Part shown: in pieces, positions 5,830 to 12,104 of the stretch | How the letters are laid out: each line of letters begins with the position of its first letter | Position numbering within the stretch: the first letter of the stretch is position 1 | NCBI GenBank assembly: GCA_016839955.1 | Contig: JAEOTI010000782.1 | Span: 1-12,498, forward strand | DNA: 12,498 bases | Direction: 5' to 3' | Origin: Candidatus Hodarchaeota archaeon | GTDB lineage: Archaea > Asgardarchaeota > Heimdallarchaeia > Hodarchaeales > YT1-057 | Position numbers and translations under genes: made by a program | The notes under the pieces: generated by a model | Told to the model about the DNA's origin: nothing | The model's database searches: none | The model's input: only the letters and a program-made list of their open reading frames with translations

Positions 5830-8039
5830 GTTTGAGATTTCGCAGTATCACTATTGGTTCATTTAGGGGCGTAAATAGAAGAATAAATTTGGACCTTGAT
5901 CATAATATCATTATTTTAAAAGGTACAAATGGTACGGGCAAAACAAGTATTATTGATGCTATTGAATGGGGTATTACAGATAAAATTGGGCGACTACTTG
6001 GATCAAGAGATCTCGTTGTCTATAAAGATGTTTATGGAAACTTTTTCTCTGAAATTAATCCAAAAATCGAACTAGAATTCGAAAGAAAAGGACACTCTTT
6101 TTATCTCCAGCGCATCGGACGAAAAAATGGGCACACCCAAGAGTTAAAGCTATACAGAGACAATAGGATTGTCAATAATTCAAAAATCCATGAAAATATG
6201 TCATTTTTATTTCCCAATAATGTCTGGGGTCATTTTGTTATTTTAGAACAAGATAATTTGTCTGATTTCATTACTGAACGTAATCCTCGTTCTCGATACG
6301 ATATTCTTATCAACTTTTTTGGATTAAAACAGGTTAACCTTCTTCGTAAAAAGATACAGAAAGTCAAAAATTATTTAAAAAAGGAAAAGATAACAGGAAT
6401 CGAAACTGAGCTTAAAATATCTGAAAAAATTATTGATTCCATTGAAACTTTTGACATTGATAGATTTATATCAAGACTACAACGTGAGTTGGGACAAAAA
6501 CTTCCATTTAAGACGAATACTGTCAAAGAGGGGATAAAATTTGATAAGCAATTAGGCAGATTTGAATTGAGTAAAGAAATATCTGAGTATTTAGAAATTT
6601 CAAAAATAATTTCAAGTGAAGAAATTAAAGAAAAGGAGGAAGAACTATCACTATCAATTGAAAATAAAAAGTCAAGACTTCGTGATAAAAGAGAAGATCT
6701 GAAAGAGATCAACCAAATATCTGCAGAAATAGTTGAAGAGCTTGACTATGACAAAGAAAGTATTGAAATTTCTAGTCAGTTTGGAGAGCTTTCTCTTCAA
6801 CGAAGCGAACTAGTAAATGAACAAAACACAATAGAAAAAATGATTGAGGAATTAAAAAGAGAGATTGAGGAGGTTGAGAATGCAATATCACTGACCATAA
6901 CGGAAAAAGATGATTTTCAAAAGTTTTTGACGCTAGGTAGTAAATTTATAGAGCACGCAAATGAATGTCCACTATGTAATTCCAAGCTAGATTACGATTT
7001 GATGAAACGATTGGAGAACAAAATTTCAAAACATGAGAACATTAAGGAAAAGCTGACAAATAAAAAAAATCAATTGGAATCACAATCAACTGAGAAAAGA
7101 AGACAATCAGTCTTTTTGTCAGATAGAATTCGCATTATTGATGCTCAGATTGTCGATTATCAAAGAGATCAGGATAATATTACATCAAGAGTTACTCGTC
7201 TCAAAAGTCGTGTATCCAGGTTTCTTGACCAACATGAGATAGAATATCCCTTGGAGAATATTTTAGATAAAATAAAGGTTCGTAAAAAGTCACTCGAGAA
7301 AGAAGCCTCAGACTTAGAAAAATTGATTGACAAAGAAATGATAAAACGTAAATTTTTAAACCTTTTAGAATATTCAAGTGTACGAGTGGAAAAACATAAG
7401 GCACTTTCAGACAGAGAGTATGCTCGACTCACGCAGGAATACTTAAAAAATTTAGAATTGTATGACTTCCTTGATCAAGCTACTGAAGAACTTCAACTAA
7501 ACGAAAAAAAAGCACTTGAACAACGTATATCAATTATTAACGAAAATTTTCAGTTGATATATAATAAGCTAACACCCCATCCTTATTTTAATAGAATTAA
7601 AATTAAACCCGAATATGGAAGAATGGAAGGAGAGATTTTCTTTGAATCTGAATCAGTTAATGTCAAAAACATTTTTAGTACGGCACAGAACAATATTTTA
7701 GCTTTAGCAATATATTTTGCAATTAATCGTCAGTTAAATGAAATAGAAAAGATACCAATTATTCTAGATGATCCTGTACAATCAATGGATTATCAAAGTA
7801 TGGTTAAAGTCATTGAGCTTTTGATTTCATTGTCAGAAAAGCAGCAAATAATTATAACAACGTCCTCAGATACTTTTTCAAAATCATTGAAAGAATATTT
7901 TAGATTTTGGACAGAAAAATCTTCATTAATAGAATATACATTGTATGATTGGTCTAATGAAGGCTCAATAATTGAAGAGCAGCAATATAAGTCGCTAGGG
8001 CCTATAACATCCATCAAGAATTATTTAGAAAATGTGTAA
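5826..8039 (+). CDS. SMC/Rad50-like ABC ATPase with zinc hook (LmuB-like)
   Basis: This 737-aa SMC/Rad50-type ATPase is the likely DNA-sensing motor of the operon. In order: strand and FRG motif (GSFRGV, 11-16), Walker A GTNGTGKT (33-40), long coiled coil (about 180-375), the central zinc hook CPLC (381-384) where two molecules dimerise through Zn2+, returning coil (about 390-560), signature-like STAQNN (618-623), Walker B IIILDDP-type strand with Asp648-Asp649, and D-loop SMD. The H-loop reads IIITTSSD, with Ser680 where His is usual. The length suits LmuB, shorter than housekeeping Rad50 or SMC, and there is no Mre11 gene beside it. The TTG at 5826 overlaps the upstream stop. The TTG at 5832 is 8 nt after AGGGAGG (5817-5823) and is the more plausible true start. 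Confidence 0.88.
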   Translation: MSLRFRSITIGSFRGVNRRINLDLDHNIIILKGTNGTGKTSIIDAIEWGITDKIGRLLGSRDLVVYKDVYGNFFSEINPKIELEFERKGHSFYLQRIGRKNGHTQELKLYRDNRIVNNSKIHENMSFLFPNNVWGHFVILEQDNLSDFITERNPRSRYDILINFFGLKQVNLLRKKIQKVKNYLKKEKITGIETELKISEKIIDSIETFDIDRFISRLQRELGQKLPFKTNTVKEGIKFDKQLGRFELSKEISEYLEISKIISSEEIKEKEEELSLSIENKKSRLRDKREDLKEINQISAEIVEELDYDKESIEISSQFGELSLQRSELVNEQNTIEKMIEELKREIEEVENAISLTITEKDDFQKFLTLGSKFIEHANECPLCNSKLDYDLMKRLENKISKHENIKEKLTNKKNQLESQSTEKRRQSVFLSDRIRIIDAQIVDYQRDQDNITSRVTRLKSRVSRFLDQHEIEYPLENILDKIKVRKKSLEKEASDLEKLIDKEMIKRKFLNLLEYSSVRVEKHKALSDREYARLTQEYLKNLELYDFLDQATEELQLNEKKALEQRISIINENFQLIYNKLTPHPYFNRIKIKPEYGRMEGEIFFESESVNVKNIFSTAQNNILALAIYFAINRQLNEIEKIPIILDDPVQSMDYQSMVKVIELLISLSEKQQIIITTSSDTFSKSLKEYFRFWTEKSSLIEYTLYDWSNEGSIIEEQQYKSLGPITSIKNYLENV

Positions 8040-8235
8040 CATAATACACTTAGGATCAACGATGTAGAAAATATTATTGAAGAGAAGAAGATATATTTTA
8101 ACCAAGATTAAAGCATGATTTTATGGTTAACGCAGCATTTCCTCTTTCATCTTTGTGTGCAAACATGTTCTAATTTAGTTTTTGATAACACTATTACATA
8201 ATTATTTTCTATATAACAGAGTTTCGCTTCTTCAA

Positions 8236-9423
8236 TTATCTGGCTCTTAATGATTCTATTCTAACCTTTTCAGAAGCCAATAATTCATCTGGATCGTCAT
8301 AGTCTCCTGATGTAAGTTCTAAACGGGCTTTATTTTTCTCAATCAAATTTGCTCTAAAAAAACCAGACCCACCGCCAACAGATTTTTGATATACTTCTGT
8401 AGTATCCACTTTTTTGAGAAAACGATACCCAGCATCCAAAAGTCCTTTTTTGGTAACTTTAACAACATTGAAATCATCAAAAGAAGGGGTATGTATGGGA
8501 GGTTTGTAACCTGGTTTTGATATCAATTCCTCTTCTTTTTCAAGACGGCTTAATACCCAATTCCTGATTAGATAGGAAAGCTTTTTTTGCCTTCTAAGCG
8601 CCATAAATCTTAGTCTTTGAAGTTCAATTGGGGAAATAGGAAAATTTAGACTATAAAATCCATATTTATCCATTTCATAACTTTGTTGGAGTTCGATAAC
8701 AGACATTTTCGGATTTGTAAGAACTTTTTGTAACATCGATTCAAGCACTTTAGATTGTGAGAATGCAAAGTTACGTATAAAGTACTCTAGTTTTTGACTT
8801 TTTTGGGGAATCTTATCGTCAATAAAAAACTTTGAAAAAAGCCATGCGTTATTAAGAGTAATTTTTTTATTTACTTGCTCTTGTTTAAACCAAAAAAGGA
8901 TTTCATCTTTATATACATCGTCTCTTAATTCAGAGGGTCTCAAAAGATTAAGAAACCATTCTGGGCAATAAAAACCAACTTGTAGATACTTTGAAATCGT
9001 TTGTGGTGAGATCGCTGTTATCTCATGAAGTTTGTTCATCAATTGAGGTGTTAAAATAATCCCTTTAACATCATATTTATTACTCGATTGTATTTGTTTA
9101 GCTATCGTGCAGACAGCTTTGATTTTGTCATAGATGGGAGCCTGTCTTCTTGGTACATTTTCCAGTATTGAAAGTTCAAGGGCCTCTTTATCAGATATCG
9201 ATCCAAAATTGAAAACTGGAACTTTTTCCAAACCCCCCTCACGAGCTGCGTGAAACCTTCTATTTCCTGCTATAATTCCATACACTTCATCTGAAATTTC
9301 TCTTACCCATAATGGGTTATGAATTCCTTTTTCTTTCACTGACACGATTAGTCCAATGTCTTCCTTGTCACCTACCCATTTTTCGATCCTCATATTCATT
9401 TTGTCTATGACAAGATTAGACAA
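8236..9423 (-). CDS. ParB-like protein 2 with ribbon-helix-helix module and C-terminal extension
   Basis: The N-terminal ParB/Spo0J domain shows NMR (10-12, the NPR-type motif), IVSVKEKGIHNPL, the nucleotide-binding box IIAGNRRFHAA (50-60) and ENVPRR (88-93). This is the fold that acts as a CTPase DNA clamp in chromosome and plasmid partition. A helix-turn-helix follows (about 130-150, ITAISPQTISKYLQVG). Residues 257-297 (YSLNFPISP, then two helices) look like a ribbon-helix-helix, followed by an acidic ~100-residue tail with GGGSGFF near 350. It is a paralogue of the ParB at 10581-11519, sharing MNMR, W-V/I-GD and AGNRR. The annotated start is TTG, but homology to the paralogue continues upstream (PGEIIEVPLS) to an ATT at 9450 that lies 7 nt after GGGGAG. 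That ATT is the more likely start. No ParA is nearby. Confidence 0.85.
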   Translation of the reverse strand: MSNLVIDKMNMRIEKWVGDKEDIGLIVSVKEKGIHNPLWVREISDEVYGIIAGNRRFHAAREGGLEKVPVFNFGSISDKEALELSILENVPRRQAPIYDKIKAVCTIAKQIQSSNKYDVKGIILTPQLMNKLHEITAISPQTISKYLQVGFYCPEWFLNLLRPSELRDDVYKDEILFWFKQEQVNKKITLNNAWLFSKFFIDDKIPQKSQKLEYFIRNFAFSQSKVLESMLQKVLTNPKMSVIELQQSYEMDKYGFYSLNFPISPIELQRLRFMALRRQKKLSYLIRNWVLSRLEKEEELISKPGYKPPIHTPSFDDFNVVKVTKKGLLDAGYRFLKKVDTTEVYQKSVGGGSGFFRANLIEKNKARLELTSGDYDDPDELLASEKVRIESLRAR

Positions 9424-9457
9424 AGGGACTTCTATTATTTCACCAGGAATAGGAATT

Positions 9458-9463
9458 CTCCCC
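9458..9463 (-). promoter_or_regulatory. Shine-Dalgarno GGGGAG pointing to an ATT start of parB2
   Basis: GGGGAG on the minus strand is 7 nt before ATT 9450-9448, which is in frame with ParB2, and 34 nt before the TTG at 9423. Between the in-frame stop (TAG at 9463-9465) and that TTG there is no ATG, GTG or TTG. The site therefore suggests initiation at AUU. Confidence 0.4.
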
Positions 9464-9528
9464 TAACATTATATTCTATTCTTAATACATGATGTTGTGT
9501 TCCTTATTGATTTTTTCAGTTTCTTAAT

Positions 9529-9831
9529 TTAATTTGACTTTTGTTTAAGAGCAGCAAACAAAATACGGACAAGAGAAATTGGTTTCACTTGATAATTTCC
9601 TTTCTTATGATCATTGACGAATTCCTGTATTGAAAATTTGTTTGTCAAATGTTCTACCTCTTCCAAGTTCTCCATTTCCGAAAGATCGCCTACAGAATCA
9701 AGGAATTGATTGATTGCTTTATCCTCACTACTTGCTACAAACAGTCGATTCTTTTCTTTGTCTTCAAAAATCCAAAAACTATTTGGGACTTCGAAACAAA
9801 AGTCTTCAAATTTAATCTTTTCTTTTGACAT
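9529..9831 (-). CDS. Unrecognised 100-aa protein of the ParB cassette
   Basis: I do not recognise this small protein. It is acidic overall, with a predicted beta-rich N-terminal part (KFEDFCFEVPNSFWIFEDKEKNRLFVASS, about 6-35; aromatic-rich, possibly a small hairpin domain) and a helical second half (EEVEHLTNKFSIQEFVNDH, then a C-terminal helix ISLVRILFAALKQ). No catalytic residues or metal sites stand out. The ATG lies 2 nt after the stop of the preceding 244-aa gene, so the two are almost certainly cotranscribed and translationally coupled and may form a complex. A gap of about 65-100 nt follows before parB2. A regulatory or structural subunit of the ParB cassette is the natural guess, by context only. 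Confidence 0.7.
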   Translation of the reverse strand: MSKEKIKFEDFCFEVPNSFWIFEDKEKNRLFVASSEDKAINQFLDSVGDLSEMENLEEVEHLTNKFSIQEFVNDHKKGNYQVKPISLVRILFAALKQKSN

Positions 9832-9833
9832 AT

Positions 9834-10568
9834 TTACATCACATCTAATAATTCAGGGACATCTCTTTTAGTCCCTTCGACATAGGTTTTTAAAGCTCCA
9901 ATTGGCTCCACATCGTCTAATTCTTGACGAACCAGCATTGCTACATGATTATCAGTTTGTAAAGACCGAAAACTTGTAGTAGGCCAATAGATAATGTATT
10001 CTATCTTACTTTTTTTGTCTGCCAGTTCACTTATCCTTGTTACCATGTATTTGCAATTTATAATCCTAATTTTAAAACCACTAAACTTGAGAAGATCTTT
10101 GTTGAAGGGGAGATTTTCAAATGCGTTCCGATCTTTTAGACCATGGGGTTCCTCAGCCATAAAATTTAGACTAAATTGATCATCCTCGCTTTTAAGGTAG
10201 TTTTGAATCTCAGAATTTGTCAAAAGTACCTTTACAAAAGTTACTGCTGCATCTCCAGTGTCCTTGTCAACCTGTTCTAAGATATCCCTGATTCTACGTT
10301 GAGCAAGTGCATCCAGAGGATTTGCTAGATTTCCTTCATCATCAAATTGGGCTCCATAATTAAGATTAAACACTGAATGAGGAACATTAAGATGCCAATT
10401 TACTCCTAGTTCATCAAGGGTGTTCTGACTTTCCTTTGTAAAATCATATCGACTTGCACTTGCCTTGATATTTAGAATCAGCCATTTATCTTTAGTAAAA
10501 GTGTCTAAAATACGTAGTAAGCTTTGCGTACGTATAGCAGGGATCATTTTTTCAATTCTAATACTCAT
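9834..10568 (-). CDS. Unrecognised 244-aa protein of the ParB cassette
   Basis: I do not recognise this protein, and it is not ParA because no Walker A motif is present. It shows an alpha/beta pattern with strands such as WLILNIKA (29-36), AVTFVKVLL (108-116), FKIRIINCKYMV (164-175) and KIEYIIYWPT (187-196), and helices between them (for example DALAQRRIRDILEQV). The C-terminus is acidic (VPELLDVM). It starts 12 nt after the stop of parB1, with GGGGAA before the ATG overlapping that stop region, and ends 2 nt before the 100-aa gene, so it is embedded in the operon. Being flanked by two ParB paralogues suggests it works with them, perhaps as an adaptor or DNA-binding partner. The sequence gives no function. 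Confidence 0.75.
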   Translation of the reverse strand: MSIRIEKMIPAIRTQSLLRILDTFTKDKWLILNIKASASRYDFTKESQNTLDELGVNWHLNVPHSVFNLNYGAQFDDEGNLANPLDALAQRRIRDILEQVDKDTGDAAVTFVKVLLTNSEIQNYLKSEDDQFSLNFMAEEPHGLKDRNAFENLPFNKDLLKFSGFKIRIINCKYMVTRISELADKKSKIEYIIYWPTTSFRSLQTDNHVAMLVRQELDDVEPIGALKTYVEGTKRDVPELLDVM

Positions 10569-10580
10569 ATATCAATTCCC

Positions 10581-11519
10581 CTAATAAAAACCATCTTCTC
10601 GAAGGCCTCTTTCAATATATCTCACAATTAGAGTTTCTCTATCAATTTGCAGTTTTTTTATTGCTTTTCTTAATGCGAGTGTTATTGGACTTGATAAGAA
10701 GACTTTTATTTCTTCTCCTTTTGGAATTTCCTTGACCTCATCTTTATAAACTTGGTCGATAGGTAATTTTGGAAAAGCTTTCACCGCAGCAATTAATTCT
10801 GGTAATTCTTTCTCACTAATAGATAGAGTAGATGCCTTAGTTACTAACTCAACAAAACGATCTTTTGTAAAATCCTGAGAATGACGAGCAAGAATCGCAC
10901 CTTTTGCAATAGAAAGTTTAGAAATGTCCTGAGGTACACCTAACTCTTCTAATCTCTTAACTGATTCAATATCACGATCTCCTGGATCTTTGGCTAGCTC
11001 TTGGATTTCTTCTGGTAAATCTAGAAAATTAAGATAATCTCTAAGGCTTACTTCACTCAATCCACTTTTTTTATGAAGTTCATCAAGAATTATTCTTCTT
11101 GGTGTTCCGTGGTTAAGTATTTCATACATCCGTCCAAGTTGTTTTAATTTATCATATCCAGTTACGGTTTTTTGATGAATATTCTCTTGTAAGGAGATAC
11201 TTAAGGCAGTTAAGTCATCACAATCATCTAGAACGACACATGGCACTGATTTTAAAGCTGCTTCTAAAGCTGCATGATATCTTCTGTTTCCTGCAATAAC
11301 CCCATATTTAACACTAGGTAGTTCCTCTGGTGGTTGCTTTACTGGTCTTACCATGAGGGGAGTAAGTACTCCATTTTCTTTGATGCTTTCAATTAATTCA
11401 GAATCGCTTTCATCACCAATCCAAGGAGAGTATCGCATATTCATAGTGTCTACTGCTACTTGTTGGATTGGAATATACCTAATACTATGACTTTCATCTA
11501 TCGCCAACGTAAATCTCAC
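10581..11519 (-). CDS. ParB-like protein 1 with C-terminal ribbon-helix-helix
   Basis: A 312-aa ParB/Spo0J-type protein. The ParB N-terminal domain carries NMR (27-29), ELIESIKENGVLTPLMVRP (41-59), the box IAGNRRYHAALEAA (75-88) and QENIHQK (111-117), the residues that bind CTP in characterised ParB clamps. A central HTH domain follows (about 145-170, GLSEVSLRDYLNFLDLP) and KGAILAR (206-212). Residues 269-308 fit a ribbon-helix-helix: a strand EIKVFLSSP, then two helices. That fold replaces the usual ParB C-terminal dimerisation domain. The annotated GTG overlaps the end of the upstream 52-aa gene by 26 nt. A TTG four codons later has AGGTGA at 8 nt and may be the actual start. It is the second gene of a tight leftward operon. 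A partition or gene-regulatory role follows from the family. No ParA is visible. Confidence 0.87.
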   Translation of the reverse strand: MRFTLAIDESHSIRYIPIQQVAVDTMNMRYSPWIGDESDSELIESIKENGVLTPLMVRPVKQPPEELPSVKYGVIAGNRRYHAALEAALKSVPCVVLDDCDDLTALSISLQENIHQKTVTGYDKLKQLGRMYEILNHGTPRRIILDELHKKSGLSEVSLRDYLNFLDLPEEIQELAKDPGDRDIESVKRLEELGVPQDISKLSIAKGAILARHSQDFTKDRFVELVTKASTLSISEKELPELIAAVKAFPKLPIDQVYKDEVKEIPKGEEIKVFLSSPITLALRKAIKKLQIDRETLIVRYIERGLREDGFY

Positions 11520-11652
11520 CTGTCATTTGTCTCTGATATTTGAGTGTAATGTCTAACATGGTCATTATGAAATCGTGCCAGCTCATATCTCCCTTTGCTG
11601 TCTTCAATTTATTAAATTCTGTATCCTCAAAAGTAATATTTATTGATTTCAT
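11494..11652 (-). CDS. 52-aa ribbon-helix-helix protein heading the ParB operon
   Basis: This short gene encodes MKSINITFEDTEFNKLKTAK followed by GDMSWHDFIMTMLDITLKY and an 11-residue tail. The pattern is an N-terminal strand with alternating residues (KSINITF), a first helix (DTEFNKLKTAK), a G-D turn, and a second helix (SWHDFIMTMLDITL). It is typical of archaeal CopG/Arc-type ribbon-helix-helix proteins, and K-x-x-KGD-x-SWHDF is a recurrent signature of small archaeal members. It overlaps the start of parB1 by 26 nt and so is translationally linked. A TATA box lies about 30 nt upstream. A dimeric DNA-binding autorepressor is the most likely role. Antitoxin function is possible, but no toxin is adjacent. 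Confidence 0.75.
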   Translation of the reverse strand: MKSINITFEDTEFNKLKTAKGDMSWHDFIMTMLDITLKYQRQMTGEIYVGDR

Positions 11653-11664
11653 ACTATCTAACTA

Positions 11665-11675
11665 ACTATCATAGT
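11665..11675. repeat. Palindrome ACTAT-C-ATAGT at the operon start
   Basis: A perfect 5-bp dyad with a 1-nt centre lies between the leftward TATA box and the start codon of the 52-aa gene. A repressor such as the ribbon-helix-helix protein could block transcription from this position. Confidence 0.35.
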
Positions 11676-11679
11676 AAGT

Positions 11680-11687
11680 AATATATG
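11680..11687 (-). promoter_or_regulatory. TATA box of the ParB operon
   Basis: The minus strand reads CGAAACATATATTAC: a purine-rich BRE-like stretch followed by ATATATT, about 30 nt before the ATG at 11652. It predicts a leader of only a few nucleotides. Confidence 0.5.
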
Positions 11688-11717
11688 TTTCGGTTATATT
11701 ATTAGTTAATAGATTTG

Positions 11718-11741
11718 AAATGTATCAAATATGAGACATTT
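11718..11741. promoter_or_regulatory. 24-bp near-palindrome, copy 1 (operator or parS-like site)
   Basis: The arms are AAATGT and ACATTT with TGTATCA facing TGAGACA. The centre is AAAT here, against TATA in copy 2; one central base and the A/G pair break the symmetry. It is identical to copy 2 at 23 of 24 bases, plus a shared G immediately before. Confidence 0.65.
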
Positions 11742-11757
11742 TTTTAACTCCTTTCAG

Positions 11758-11781
11758 AAATGTATCATATATGAGACATTT
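11758..11781. promoter_or_regulatory. 24-bp near-palindrome, copy 2 (operator or parS-like site)
   Basis: AAATGT, then A, then the perfect palindrome TCATATATGA, then G, then ACATTT: symmetric except for one base pair. It is exactly 40 bp from copy 1, about four helical turns, so both lie on nearly the same face. Its ATATAT core can also serve as the TATA box of the rightward gene, so bound protein would block that promoter. Confidence 0.65.
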
Positions 11782-11789
11782 ATCTTCGA

Positions 11790-12104
11790 ATGTGGTCAAT
11801 TATGGTAAAATCCATGAATAAAAGAGGAATTTTACTTCGTCAACTTATTAAAACAATTATACGGAATATTTTTCTCGATGATACTACCGTGGAAAAGAAG
11901 GGGATTAAAATCAATGACTTAACAATCGATGGCGGTAAAGTTGTTAGTAGAATGACCTACCATCGTGTTTTGAAAAGTCTATGTGAGGTAGGAGTTTTAT
12001 ATCAAAAGGGAAAATTATATTTCTTAACAGATGACTTTAAAAATGAAATTAGAAACAATATCGCTAAATGGGAAAATTTTAAGGGGATTTCTTTTGAAAA
12101 TTGA
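11790..12104 (+). CDS. Small winged-helix-like DNA-binding protein
   Basis: This protein of up to 104 aa is transcribed divergently from the ParB operon. Its second half resembles a winged helix: a candidate recognition helix TYHRVLKSLCEVGVL (56-70) followed by a short two-strand wing YQKGKLYFLT (71-80), then a helix (DDFKNEIRNNI). The N-terminal third is basic and hydrophobic (KRGILLRQLIKTIIRNIF). It is likely a transcription regulator, perhaps of the palindromes upstream, though the exact family is not recognised. Three ATGs are in frame (11790, 11802, 11814). The ATATAT core of palindrome copy 2 at 11767-11772 places transcription start near 11796, which favours 11802 (MVKSMNKRG) and would give 100 aa. 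No Shine-Dalgarno site precedes any of them. Confidence 0.7.
   Translation: MWSIMVKSMNKRGILLRQLIKTIIRNIFLDDTTVEKKGIKINDLTIDGGKVVSRMTYHRVLKSLCEVGVLYQKGKLYFLTDDFKNEIRNNIAKWENFKGISFEN

Noticed and set aside
6371..6712. Ser/Leu-rich 113-aa ORF antisense to the SMC-like ATPase, and similar ones at 7169-7432, 7201-7404 and 7793-8017
   Set aside because: These are antisense shadows of the Glu/Lys-rich coiled coil and C-terminal ATPase region; the low-complexity Ser/Phe composition reflects the opposite strand.
8034..8049. Terminator hairpin GTGT...ACAC after the SMC-like gene
   Set aside because: A 4-bp stem with no following T tract; too weak to call.
9994..10179. 61-aa ORF antisense to the 244-aa gene
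   Set aside because: Shadow ORF with no start signals and no recognisable domain. The same applies to the 60-aa ORF at 5154-5336.
9834..10568. Identification of the 244-aa protein as ParA or an ATPase
   Set aside because: There is no Walker A (GKGGxGKT or GxxxxGKT) or Walker B motif; position next to ParB genes alone is not enough.
11524..11550. Possible third copy of the palindromic site (TGTCTC ... TTTGAG)
   Set aside because: It matches only one half-site, with shifted spacing, and lies within the coding sequence of the 52-aa gene; probably chance.
11494..11652. Toxin-antitoxin pair headed by the RHH protein
   Set aside because: The next gene is a ParB-like protein, not a recognised toxin such as RelE or PIN, so an antitoxin call is not supported.
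11718..11781. CRISPR-like repeat pair
   Set aside because: Only two copies with a 16-bp spacer, each a DNA-type palindrome in a divergent promoter region; no array and no cas genes.
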